A DNA stretch of 64,000 nucleotides from Zasmidium citrigriseum (Eukaryota; Ascomycota; Dothideomycetes; Mycosphaerellales; Mycosphaerellaceae): NCBI GenBank assembly GCA_002786025.1, contig NHNW01000022.1, positions 1 through 64,000 on the forward strand. Direction: 5' to 3'. Of the stretch, positions 12,181-24,899 are shown piece after piece. The notes under the pieces were generated by a model. That model worked only from the letters and a program-made list of their open reading frames with translations, did no database searches and was not told where the DNA came from. A program made the position numbers and the translations under genes. Every line of letters begins with the position of its first letter. Position 1 is the first letter of the stretch.

Positions 12181-15100
12181 ACCTCTTACTTACTAAACTC
12201 TAAACCTCCTTACTAAAATCCGAACCTAGACTCTTAAACTAACCTCCCTTACTAAATACTAGACTCCCTCCTTAAACTCCCCTACTAAATTTACTTACTC
12301 GACTCTAAACCTATACTCTAAGACTAAACTCTAAACTCCGCCTACGCTAATAAGATATAATACTACCTATATAGCTTTACCTATATATATCTTTATCGCC
12401 TCGTATATAGATCTTAAACTCCTTTCTTTCTTTTTTATCTACTTTCTATACGCTAGTACCGCTATAAATATATAATCTAACTACGCTTCTTACGTTAGCC
12501 GTATATAGGGGCTTTAGTAAGTAGTAGCGCGATTAATCTAACTTTTGCGAAGGTCTATAAAAGTATTAAGTACTAGACTACTTCGTACCTTAGTAGAGGT
12601 CTAGGAAGGCTAAAACTACTAGAACCTTTTATCTAATAGATTACTAGCTTCGCCGCGAAGTACCTTATACTTAAGTATATAGTCGATAGAGTAGTATAAT
12701 ATTACTACGGACTTAGCTTTACTATATACTTCGTACTCTACTATAAGGTTAGGGATTACTCTAATCCTTCTAATACCTTTATAACCGCTTACTAATTTCC
12801 TCCGTAACCTTTAGTTTCTAGTATCTAGTAGGGTCCTAACTACGATAAGATACCCTTATCTTACTTATTATTCCGTCGAACTAAGACTTCTACTTTAGCC
12901 TACTATAGTAGTACGTATAGAGGCACCTCTCTTAGCTAGACGTTACTCCTCTAGCGTTAGTATAACGCCCGTCTAGCGCTTATTCGCTTAGGCGACCTCT
13001 AGGCTCTATAGGGGTAGTATTTATAGGAGTAGTATCCTTATTAAACGCCCCGCCCACGTATAGTTATAGTTAAAACTAACTAGTATAATATTATAGCTAG
13101 GTACTCGTAAGGTTATCGCTTTATACTTAAAGACCCGTTATCGCTATTATACTTACTAAGGAAATAAAGATCCGCCCTTTATACTACCCTTCTTTATCTA
13201 GTAGTATTATAAGGGCTTGTTTTACTCCTTAATAGGTAGTAAAGTTCTAAAGCCGATATAAGGTAAGGTTGAAAATAAGGTTTAATAGTACCTCGGCTTC
13301 GGCGTATAAATACCTAAGGCAACTTTACCTCTATTTCCCCTAACGCTAGCTCCTCCTCCTCTCCTATACGATATTACGGCCTAAAATGCTAGCGGCGTAT
13401 CCTACTCTATACGATCTACCTTCTACGCTAGACTACTTCTAGACCGCCTTCGTAAATAGTTATATCGTTCTAGATAAGGACTATAATAGCCTCGAGCGTT
13501 CCCGCCTAAGTAACGAAGTAGCGACGATAGCTTTAAACGAAATTGTAGTATAACGGCGGCGAGGGTTTTTCTACTACTTACCCTCCCGCGAGTTTTAGAG
13601 GAACTTTAAAAAAGAGCCTATTCTCCCTATAGGAAGAGTTCCCTAGGCTCCTAGGTAAGCTACCTTAATATTATACTCGGGGGAAGCTAATCCTAGGGAC
13701 TCGGTTAGGTCGTCTTATCCTACTATACTCTTTATAGATTTTGTATAGTATACGTAGTCGTAATAAGCGTTTCTATCGGAAAGCTAACGAGGCCGATATC
13801 TTAAATATAACGCCCTTATTAACCTACTAGCGCCTTCGATACTACTATATACGATATAATATATCGAATATAAGCGACTCCCGATATACGCTACTTAGAG
13901 GTCGTCCCTCGTCCTTCTTACGCTAGAACGCGATTCTTTCTTCCTTACCTTAATAAGTAAGCTTAAGGGTATTATAGGAAAATAGGATACGCGGAAAGGC
14001 TAGCGGCCTTAGGGCCCTAAGCTAGAGCTAAGGCTTAATACTATACCCTATATCTTTAAACCTATAGAGATTCGCTATAAGTAAGAATCGATACTCGATA
14101 CCTTATAGCTATACTACTACCCGTTAATTATAGCTATATACGATACTATTATTCGAAGGTATAGGCTAGTAACGGGAGACTTGCGATCGACTATAGATAC
14201 GTCCGTACTACGGACTATTATCCCTTAGGGATCTAAGCCCGATATCGATAGCTTTAATCTCGGCGTTCCTATTATCTACGAAAAAGCGACTATTACTATA
14301 TAGCCGCCGAGCTAGCGTAGTATTCTAAGACCGCGGCAAAAACGTTAGCGTAGTCTAGATTCGGAGATTATAGAGGATAATAATAAAGACGTCTAAAAGG
14401 CGACTTATAGATAGCGACGGCTTACCTAGAGCGAGGTACCCGGATAAAGTTAAAGATCTTAGGATATACGACGGCCCGTTATTCGGATACTTAGTATACC
14501 GCTACGATATTAATTAATTGCGGGGATATATTCCTTAACTATATAGGGATTAGGGCGAGCGAGTAATAATAGCTTAGAAAGGGATACGTTAACTATACTC
14601 TAAAATATAGCTAAAAGTCTAAATTACCTAGCGCTTCCTTTACTATATAGTTCGTAATATACTGCGACCGAGGCTCTTCGACTTAATAGCGACCCTCTTC
14701 TAACTATAACTCGTATTCTACTAAGTAATCTACGATATACTATAGTTAAGACTATTTAACTCCCCTAGTCCGCTACTCGCTAAGCTTAAAACGCTTCGAC
14801 TCCTTTAGTACCTCCTCCTCCTCTCTCTCCTTAGCTTTCGCCTAATTAGTAGAGTCCCGGAAGCTATAATAAAACGGCCGCTAGTCGGATTAAAATTATA
14901 AAGTTACTATCCTTACTAAATACTACTATAACCTCTTCCTATATAAGGACGCTACTCTAGTATATATTAGTAAAGCCTTGTTCCTTATATCGCTTTATAC
15001 GTATCCTAGACTTAGAGTAGTCGGTAAGTATAAGGGTACTAGTAGAGTCTACCTTAAGGTAAAAATAGTAAGCCTCGATCCCGTTTTTAATAGGGAAGCG

Positions 15101-16475
15101 GACTTCGGTAGCCCGCGAGGATCCGAACAAGATATAGCGACAGCTAGCGAGTATAGCGTAATTAAGGTTAGCGACGACTTGCTTTCTTCGTCGAGACTCT
15201 AGGATCTTACGAAAGTTAAAGTAGTTACCGTTACGGAGTAAGAAGCGGTTAGCGCGGAGACGTAGAGCGTCGTCTATTTTAACGTTAAGTAGTATAACGA
15301 GCGTAAAAGTCTACGACAAACTCGGCGAAATCGTTATAATAATTAATAACTTAATATAATATAGATTTTAATAGTAGGGCTTTCGTCTACCCTAAGATTA
15401 GCTATAGTCGTCTATAGTTTTAAGGATATTATAAAGGTACGTTCGGGTAAGATATTCCCTATAAGTTAGTCTAATATACGTCGAGCGAGTATAGCTACGA
15501 GGTTTATTATTCTTCTCGATGTCGTAGCTACCTAAGCAGCTTTTAAATACATATAACTAAATTACTAATAGTCTATCCGCGTCTTATAGCGAGCTTATGT
15601 TATTTAAAGGTTATTACTCGATATAGATAGGCGTAAAAACCCGGGTACGCCTATCTCTTTAGAGTTCTCCTTTTATATATATTTGTAAGTTATCTAGAAG
15701 CAAGTATTAAATAGTAATATCCCTATCGCTATTACTCTACCTCTATAAGCCCTATTAACTTTCGCTCGTAGTTCGACTATATCTTTACTAAGCCTAATAA
15801 AGCTCTAGAGCTCTAATTATACAACTAAAGCGGAAGTAGCGTCTAAGAGCTATACTAGAAGAGTATTAGCTACCTTTTAAGACCTCTACGACACATATAT
15901 TAGGCTTCTCGGTAATAAGCCGATTAACTATAGCTATAATTAACTATAGTTAATATCGAAACGAAGAGAATATACCGACTAGCGCCTTCTAAACTATTAA
16001 CGCTAGATAGACTCTTCGTAATATCGCGCTCCGTACATCTCTAGTATAGAATCTATATTAAAGTAGATCGTCGCTCTATTAATCGGCGAGATTACGCCTA
16101 CTACGAGGAGGTACGACAAGTAATTATAGCGCTACGAGATAGTAAGAGGAGAGAATTCTTAACTCTAAAAGCTTCTAAGTAACGTACGAGTAGAAGTATT
16201 TAAACTTCGTAGCGTAAGTACTAGAGGAGAGAGAGATAAATAGGCGGCGGAGAGCGGAGGATAATAAAGATTAGACGATAGCGATAGAGAGTCCTATCTA
16301 GTACGTAAATAGATATTTAGCTATAAGTAAATCCTAGGTACTTATAGCGAAACATCTATAAGCGTTATAACTAGTACTCCTAAAGCTATATCGACCTATA
16401 TAAGGAAGTAGAAGTAGTACTCGGGATAGTAGGATAGTTATAGATAGAGAGATAAGAGAAAGAGTATCTACCGAG
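12181..16475. other. RIP-degraded sequence, nothing recognised
   Basis: CpA-depleted sequence with stops in all frames. Short stop-poor stretches (about 13,380-14,000 plus strand, and the 74-codon open frame at 14,978-15,202) have no recognisable motif. No RNA gene or intact coding region seen. Confidence 0.5.
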
Positions 16476-16890
16476 TTTAGTATTCCCTAGTAGAGGTAAA
16501 GATTTTAGGCGGGCTAGCTACCCGTCTTAAAATCTTCTACTATTATTAGGGAATTCTAAGCATCTTTAGGAGTAGGAGGGTAGGAAGAAGATAAGGATAT
16601 ATAGGTTAAGAGAGTAGTAGTAGATAAGCATTATCTAGATTTAGCGTTCCCTAATAGTAGTAGAGATTTTAGGCGGACTAGCTACCCGTCTTAAGATCTT
16701 CTACTATTATTAGGGAATACTAAGTATCTTTAGGAATAGGAAAGTAGGAGGGAGATAAGAATATATAGGTTAAGAGAGTAGTAGTAGATAAGTATTATCT
16801 AGATTTAGCGTTCCCTAATAGTAGTAGAGATTTTAGGCGGACTAGCTACTTATCTTAAGATCTTCTAACGCTAGTAGGAACGCTAAAAAT
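16476..16890 (+). repeat. Three tandem 164-bp units each with a long hairpin
   Basis: Unit starts (TTTAG followed by TATTCCCTAG or CGTTCCCTAATA) are at 16,476, 16,640 and 16,804, an exact 164-bp period. Each unit opens with a foldback: TTCCCTAATAGTAGTAGA on the left pairs with TCTACTATTATTAGGGAA on the right, and the inner GATTTTAGGCGG pairs roughly with the CTACCCGTCTTAAGATC side. Foldbacks span 16,483-16,553 and 16,647-16,717; the third, from 16,811, decays near 16,880. Direct tandem copies of a foldback suggest an amplified MITE-like or structured element. Function unknown. Confidence 0.85.
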
Positions 16891-17880
16891 CTTAGAAACA
16901 ATTCCCGAAAAAAAAAATTCTAACTACGTCCGTCTCTATAAGTATATCTTAGGTTAAACTACTCCTCTGTCTCTACGCCGTTATCTATTTCTTCTAGCTC
17001 GATAGGATCTTATTAGGTACCTCGAGTCCCTTATCTACGCCTACTATCTTCGTAGAGCTTATTAGGTATAAGCTTAAGTACGGACGATAGTAAGGGTATA
17101 CGCGGACCTATAGGAGCTAGAGTCTTATCTTAGATATTTACGATAGCCGCCTTTTCTCTTAGAGCGCTATAAGTAGGCTCGTCGATAGGTTTACTACTAC
17201 GAGTAAATTAGGTAGGTTTAATAATAGACTCTAGGCTAGGTAAAGAATCGCTATACTTAACTAGGGGATCCTCGTTAGAATCGTCGTTAAGCTATAATAG
17301 AGGTAGTAGTAGAGTTCGGCGCTTCCTAAGACTCGAATATATAGTCGTTAACTACTTCTAGGTAGTTGTATTTATACGCCCCTTCTTTAGACCTCTTCCC
17401 CTACCTTTTTACGCTAGAGAATCGGTATTATCGTAGTACGAGGCTAGCGTAGACGATCGAGGAGCTCGAGTAGATAAATTTTGTAGAGAGTTACGGATAA
17501 TTTAAGTCTCCTATATTAGCTAGTCCGTAATATCCGCCTAGTCCTACTACCTCTAACTATTCTAGCTCTCTCTACGCTTCCTAGTCGGAGTCTTTATCCT
17601 ACTAGGTTACTAAGGTTAGTCCTTACGCCTTAGTAGTATCCGTATATATCGTATAGGAAGGAAAGAGAACGGTAAGGGATCTAATATATAATATTACCTA
17701 TAAGATTATATCCCCTTTATTCGAATTTCTATTAAAGGATATCTAATTAAGGATAGTAAGCTAACTACTCCCTTCTCCTAGAAAATATCCTATAATAGTA
17801 GTAGCGTTAAAGATAGGCGTATTACGAGATAGTTAGATTATCTAGGAACTATAATACGCTCGGTATATAAAAAAAGAAAG
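16891..17880. other. RIP-degraded sequence, nothing recognised
   Basis: Begins with a poly(A)-like tract (AAAAAAAAA near 16,907) directly after the hairpin array, then CpA-depleted sequence with stops in all frames. No gene supported. Confidence 0.5.
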
Positions 17881-18080
17881 AGACGAGAGAGGGGATTAAG
17901 ACGAGAGAGAGGATTAAGACGAGAGAGAGGATTAAGATAAGAGAGGGGATTAAGACGAGAGAGGGGATTAAGACGAGAGAGGGGATTAAGACGAGAGAGG
18001 GGATTAAAACGAGAAAGGGGATTAAGATAAGAAAGGGTATTAAGATAAGAAGGGGGGTTAAGATAAGAAAGGGAATTAAT
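17881..18080 (+). repeat. 18-bp minisatellite (GACGAGAGAGGGGATTAA type)
   Basis: About eleven head-to-tail copies of an 18-nt unit, GACGAGAGAGGGGATTAA, with later copies drifting to GATAAGAAAGGGNATTAA. The strand is strongly purine-rich. Again no CA or TG in the unit. No coding role visible. Confidence 0.9.
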
Positions 18081-21000
18081 AAGAAGACTAACGTAGAGAT
18101 ATTATTAAGGTCTAAGACCGTCGAGTACTACCTTATATTACTATAACAAGTTTTAATAAGTTTTTAGCGTTATACTATAGTATATACTTTACTAGATCTA
18201 TATTCTAGGTCTCTTATAACTAAGATTAGGATAGAGCCGTCCGCTAGTATACTCTAGTAGTACTAAGTATAACTTATAACTCCTATCTTCTATTAATCGT
18301 AATTAAGATTACTCGGTATTAATTAACGATAATAGCGACCTAAGCCTAGGGTATATAGCGTAGCTCGCTTACTATAAATCCTAGACCTCTAACCGCTATT
18401 AACTCCCTATCTATAATACCCTCCCGGCGTAGGTAGTCTAGGAAGGCGAATATATACTTAATCTAGCGTTAGTACAAGAGCTAAAGCTATATCCTTAGAT
18501 TCTACTAGTTTAGCGTAGAGATATCGCCGAGTATAACGCGGATAGACCTAAAGCTAAGGCGTAGAGAACGGAGGTACTAGGTAAAGGGGAGTAGGGTACT
18601 AGGGTCCTAGTTATCGGTCTCGATTATAAATATATAGCGTAGCTAGAATATTTATATTATCTCGCCGCGGATCTATCGATTTACCCGTATAAGAGCGGGG
18701 GTATTAACGCTATAGGCTACCGTAACTTCGATTTTAGGATCCTCCTATACTATCGCTATCTCGTAGATCGTATTACGTAACTCGGCGGGTAAGTCTAGGA
18801 AGCGAAAGACGTTTCGGTTATAAGCTAGCTAAGGGGTTAGTAGCGGGGGAAGGGTAGATTAAGGCTATATAGGAGATAGTTAGTTAAATATATTAGAGAA
18901 GAGATATATATCTATTAAACTTATAGTAGTAACTACTAGAGGTCGAGAGGCGAATAGAGCGAGTCTTCGGCGGCGTTATACTAGGCGAATAATACGAGAC
19001 TAAGCTATTCTCGCTAGAGGGCGGCTATTAGTACGACTATTTATAGCCTCGCCTATAATCTATTATCTTAAAAGGTCTAACGCCCGTTAGGCGGTAGGGC
19101 GCTATAGACGACGATCTCCGCGCTTAATAGTATTAGCGTTATCTACTAGGGGTAGCTACTAGTTTAGCGTCTTACTAGAGTTATTATTATTATTATTATT
19201 CTCTATTACGTACGTATACCTACTTAAGAGAACCTACTAAAGATAGAAGGCGAGAAGGCGGGAAATATAGCTATATTAATACATACGGTACTTTTTTAAG
19301 AGAGACCTTCTATTTCTATTCTATCCTAGAGTATATTATACGATTCTATTCTACCCTAGAGTATATTATACGAGAGAAGAAAGACGAACAGTCGTATAGA
19401 TATACTAAATAATATAGAGTAAACCGTAGTATTAGAAGAGTAGAACGAATATTAGGAGGGCGCTAGGGTAATTAATAGGAGTTTCTAGTTAATACGATCC
19501 TTAGTAGACGTAGTCGCTACCGCTAGCTTAATCGTATATTATAGTATCGTCGAGTTCTTCCACGTAACGCTAACTCGAGCGACTCGGCGGCTCTACTAGA
19601 CTCTATAGGGTCTTTATAATCTTTACTAGCTCCTCTTAAATTCGTTACTCCCTTAAGGCTTCCGATATTCTAACGATCGTAGCCCTATTAATCTATCGAT
19701 AGAACTCTAGGGCGTGTCTATATATTAGCGGCTCTAGTATAGTAAGGGCTATATAAATCTCGCCCCGTAAGAGAGCTCGTATAGTAATAAGTACTTTACT
19801 AGCTATAATACCTATAGGGATCGTACTCTTTACGAACTAAATAATATTATCGAGCTAGATCCGCTACTACGTACGCTCCTCCGGCTAGACGCCTAGTAGT
19901 AGCTACGTAATACCTAGCGGCGGTAGGGACGGTAAGCGATCTCCGTCCTCGTCGTCGTTATACTTTCCGCCTCTAGTAGTAAGATCGTAGCCCTAAGGGA
20001 GAGTAGATAGAGTTACGCTATTAGTACTCCTACGAGCTTAGTATATAGGAGATATACTAATAGTATTAGGTATAGTAGGGGTATTAGAACGGGAGCTATT
20101 AGAACTACGCGGCTCGAACGCCCCTAGTATATACGTAGGATAGGGTAATAGGCGTAAAGCGGTCGTTAGTAGTATAGTCGGTAGTATTAGGCCTTCGTTA
20201 GGTAGAGGCGAAAGTAGTCTAGTTAGACTAAAGGGACTAGGAGACGGTTATTAGCTACTAGACTACGTAGAGACTACCCGTCGGCCGTCCTCGGTAGTAA
20301 TAGTACTATCTTTCGGATTAATAAACTTAAAGTCGAGCTCGCTAACTACCTACTCCTTCCCTACCGTATCTCTCGTACTTTTCTATCGCTTAATAGTCGC
20401 CTATAAGTCGTCTTTCGTTATCCGCGATTTCCGTATATTTACCTTCGCTAGCTCGGGAATAAGATTATCCTTAATATCCGACTAATTGTACCTTATAGTA
20501 TAATAGATAACTACTCGTTCTAATATATTACGTTTAGATAGGTAGGTATACTTCCTATAGGAGTAGATACTAATATATAGTACCTAGGTATAGCGATCCT
20601 ACTCCCTATCGAGGTACGTATACGCTACCGTCTAACCTAATATTAAGGGCGAAGCTTAGATAGGGACGTAATATTAACGAGACTTAAGCCTAGTTTTATA
20701 AAGTATAGCCGAATAGCTTAGGTAGCGGTAGATAGGGTAGGTATAGATACTAAAGAGATTAATAGGAGGTACGGGAGGTCTAAAGGTCTATTAGTAAAGT
20801 AGCGATAGTAGGAAAGAATATACGTACCTAGACTATTATAGCTACTTTAAGAATCGAGAAGCCGAAGCTCTCGAGATAGGGAGTACGATAATAATATCGA
20901 CTCCTCGGAGCTAGTCGCTAGTAGTTTAGAGACGTCGCAAAATCTAGGAGGCGAGTTAATCTATAATATAAGTAGTCGAGAGATTATAGAAGAGGGATAC

Positions 21001-21599
21001 TTATAGGCCGTTAGGGAAGTAGTCGTAGAGTTATAGAGTAGGCTTCCTAAGGACGAACCCCCGAGACTCGCGTATATAGTAATCTTATAGAGGAAGGTAA
21101 TTCGAATAAGTATATAATCCTAGCGGCGGCGGAGGTATAAATAGCGCTCTATAGAAAGGGGGATTTAATAATAGAGGTCCGGGGTTTAGAAGGGAAACGT
21201 AAAGCCTCTTTAAATAGGTCTAAGGGCGTATCTTCGATATCCCTAGATAGGAGATTAGCTTATAGCGTAAGTAGTCGTAATAAGGGAGGTATTACTTAGC
21301 GAGAAACGTACGAGTTACCTTACCCTAGGATTAGTATACTAAAGATAACCTATTATATAGACAGGTATAGAAAATAGATAGGGGCGACTATCCGAGCTTA
21401 ACGAGCTTAGTAGAGCTCTCCTCCTCTCCCTAGCCGCTATTATTAATTACGTAGTTAATTTTAGGACGTATAGAGCTAGACGATAGCCTTCCGTAGCCTC
21501 TTAACGATAATAGGCGAGGACTATTCGCAATTCCCTAACGAAACTATAGCGGAGACGGCGGCTACGATACTAGTATCGTTTAGGCGTACTATTACCGTT
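18081..21599. other. RIP-degraded sequence, nothing recognised
   Basis: Stops in all frames; a short TTA/ATT trinucleotide run at about 19,180-19,200 and a local direct repeat of ATTCTATNCTAGAGTATATT at about 19,317-19,370 are the only visible structures. No intact gene, RNA gene or terminal repeat identified. Confidence 0.5.
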
Positions 21600-22620
21600 A
21601 GAGAACTAGTCCTATTTTACGGCGTAGTAATCTAGTAGGCGTTAACCTAGTAGTAGGATTTACTCGACTAGCGGTACTTTAATACCTACCGGCGCCGCTA
21701 GCGCCTTATCTAGCGATAGCTTATTAAAGCCTACGGGCGGATCTATAGCTATATTAGTCGTTACTATATCTACGGATACTTTACTAAAGTCTACTTTAGC
21801 GTCCTCCTCGCTATACTAGCCGTAATACTAGCTATAACGGGCTCCCTTTCGATACGGTACTCTTTCTAGGCGTAACTAACGGCTCTACCTAGCCCGATCG
21901 ACTACTATAGTAGTAGCGATTATACTATATACTTTCTACGGTAGCGAAGCGTTATCGAAGATATCCTACGGGACTTAAAGAAATTAGGGGCGCCCGGGCT
22001 TATATAAGCGGCTAACGACTTTACCTAAGATATAACGGAATTAATTTAGTAGTAAGCCTAGCTTCGTTCGCGCTTTAAATATACGATTCGCTAGTCTATC
22101 TCTAACTAGTTAGTAGAGGATACCGTAGTCGCGAGACAACGTATCGATAGCGGACTAGACGAATTAGAGACCGAGTACGCCTACTATATACGGACGTTTA
22201 AGGCCTATATATCGAGCTAAGGCCTCCTCCGCGGAGTAATATCCGATATAGAATAACGTCTTATTAAGGAAACGTTATAGCGTAGTACTTAGTATCTATC
22301 TTTCTAGTTTACCTAGAATCCTAAGTATTAGCCTAGAGTACTCTCTAACGACTCTATTATCTACGTATAGTAACGCCTCTATACCGCCTCGGAAGGCCTC
22401 GAAGCCCTCGTAGCGGCGGATAAGTAAACGGGATCGTACCTCTCGATATATATCGTAACTCTTCGTCGCTACTAGACGGAGATTAAGAATATAGCGGACA
22501 ACGATACGGATTATACGGTACTACGCTTATAGGTAGAGACGACTATACCCGCCTAGCGGCTATCGGGAAGAGGTCTACGTAGATAACTTTACCGAAGTCG
22601 TAGAAGTAGGTAATAGTATA
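21600..22620 (+). pseudogene. RIP-mutated ORF with a possible membrane segment
   Basis: One plus-strand frame is followed for about 330 codons with only TAA/TAG stops. Near 21,800 it reads a strongly hydrophobic run (VLLAILAVILAITGSL) flanked by basic and aromatic residues, consistent with one transmembrane helix; the rest is charged and Gln-rich once stops are read as Gln. It lies directly upstream of the nucleotidyltransferase-like relic but in another frame, so it is either an upstream exon or a separate gene. Family not recognised. Confidence 0.4.
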
Positions 22621-22739
22621 TAAATTATATAAACTTAGGATAGGTAGTATACGGGGCTAGGTAAGGCTACTCCTACCGATTAACAATAATTTTATTCGAG
22701 AGGAGGGTACCGATATACTAGCGTCTATATAGCTTTAAT

Positions 22740-24420
22740 ACGTACTAAAAATACCGCTAGAGGCTTCTTATATTACCCTTTAATCTCGGAAAGAGTCCTT
22801 ACCCGTTTCTATAGTACGGAGAGTAAGGCGATAGCGACGGATACGGGTATTTATAGCCTAAATTCTACCTTAGTTATAGCTCCCGAGTAGCGTTTATAGT
22901 AGGAACTAGGGCGCTATAAACTAGTAAAATAGAGTATCTAGTATCCCCTATATAGAGGACGCCGACCGCTTACGAATTACTCTCGCCTTATACTTCTTCC
23001 TCGAAGTACGCGTTACTCCTACTAATCTATTAATAACCTCCGTACCGTTCTAACCTCTAGCTACGCCGTAATATACTATTAACGCCTACCGCCTCTACTA
23101 TCTAGGCGCTCGTATACTACGCTAGCGCCGCCCTTAGGCGGTTACTACGTCTAGGACGTAAGTCTAATCTATCTAAACCCTATATACCCTAGGCCGTTTC
23201 GTATACCGCTAGCGACGTAGGTTTTAAGTCTACTCTTTTATTACTATAGCTAATAGTAGTACTAGGATATTATCGCCTACCTCGACTAGTCGTTCTTATC
23301 CTCTACTTCGCTAATCGCCGCTCTATTCCGATATAAAGTTATCTTATCGGGTAGCTAGGCTCTAAACTAGTTCGTTCTAGGCTCCTATAATAGCTTATTA
23401 GACTACGACTTCTACGTACTAGCGGACGTAATTACTATCGGCGGTCTAATTAAGGAGCTTAAGAACTACGATATTATCTTCGACTCTATCTAGGAGCCGT
23501 TAACGGCGATTACCCGCTATTATAAAGCTAAAGGCCCGATACGTATCTACCGGGAGATACCCTATATCTAGAGGGCGTACTACTAGTACTTATCTATACC
23601 CGCCCCGGCTACGGAGATCCTAGATAAGATCCTCGATAAGAACCTCGATTTAACTACCTATAATAGGATTGTCCTAGAGAATAGTATTATTATCGAGCTC
23701 TATAGTACCGCTATAGATAGCTATAGCCTAGGCGTAAACGTTATCTATAGGTATACTACCTATAACTATACCTATTAGCTAGTTTAAATTATCTTTAAGG
23801 TAGGACGTACCCTAATCGATTATATTATAGGCTTCTATTCGTCTTATATCTAGTACGGTATTACTAGCGTAGGTACCTTCTACCTCTACTATACGCTCGC
23901 TATCTAGAAGCGGGGACTTATCTAGCTATCGAATACCTAATATCGCGCTTTAATAGATTCTACCTTACTAAAGTACGCCGACCGCGGCTAGAGTTTCGAG
24001 GTATCGAAGTAATATACCTCCGTCGAACTAGTCTATAAGAGTAGTCTCGAATACCTTACCTTCTAGAGAGATCTACCCTAGTTCTTCGATAATATACTCG
24101 TTAAGATCTATTAGGCTACCCTTCTTAACTTCTCCTAGACCTAAGCCTATAGTAAGATAACGTACGTCTATATCCTTCTAAAGGAGTACGAGGCTCTCCT
24201 AGCTACGAGACGCCTTCGGTACTAGCGTATACTTAAGCGTTCTAACTACTAGCTATCCGAAGACGAAGAAGAAGCCCGTCGCCTCGCCCTAGACTATACG
24301 ACCTCGCTTACGCGCGACAAGTTCCTATTCCTAGACCTAATAGTAGTACTCTAAGTCTAGGTACGGAAGCTTAGTTACTCGATCTAGCGGTAGAGAGGCG
24401 TTAGGGAAGGTATCGATAGG
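22740..24420 (+). pseudogene. RIP-mutated relic, possible fungal nucleotidyltransferase-like protein
   Basis: A plus-strand frame of about 560 codons with only TAA/TAG stops. At 23,344 it reads ILSGS, stop, ALN, stop, FVLGS and shortly after LDYDFYVLAD. I recall an SGSxALxxF...DWDFYV signature from a large family of fungal proteins annotated as nucleotidyltransferase-like or of unknown function; the spacing fits. The downstream region (about 23,700-24,350) stays protein-like and ends in acidic and basic helices. RIP targets repeats, so this family was probably present in several copies here. The family call rests on memory of the motif, not on a search. Confidence 0.35.
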
Positions 24421-24630
24421 AGATATCGATAGGAGATATCGAGGGAGATATTAAGGACGTATTAAGGGATATATTAATAGAGGTATTAAGGGAGGTATTA
24501 AGGGAGGGTACGTATTACGATTAGGATTAAATTAGATTAGTCGATAAGCTAGTAACTTATCTTCGGTTATAATAATATTACTCGGATAACTCTTAACTTA
24601 CTCCTACTAATATTAACTTAGATTATGCCT
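24374..24630 (+). repeat. Dispersed repeat, copy A
   Basis: Two blocks here recur at 26,761-26,888: TACTCGATCTAGCGGTAG (24,377 onward) and AATAATATTACT...TTAACTTACTCCTACTAATATTAA (24,571-24,625). Copy A has extra sequence between the blocks, including GATATCGATAGGA and TATTAAGGGAGG minirepeats. The position just after the relic ORF suggests a shared 3' flank of a repeated module. Confidence 0.6.
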
Positions 24631-24899
24631 AGTACGACGGTATAGACTTAGACTAACCTTAATAACAAAGTGCTTCTATAATATCGTCTACCTAGATTAA
24701 TCTTAATAACTCCTACTCTTAGAGCGCTAATTTAGATTACTCTCGAGATACTATAGACCTCGCGTCTTACGTATCTATTACTTCTAATCCTTCTTATTAT
24801 GCTAATCTTAATATAGTATACTAGTATCTTACCCGGATAATCCTCTTTCCTAAGTTAGTATATACCTTTCGTTAAAAATGTAAGGGGAACTAACCTTAG

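Noticed and set aside
14978..15202. 74-codon open frame
   Set aside because: Chance frame in the RIP block, TTG start, no motif.
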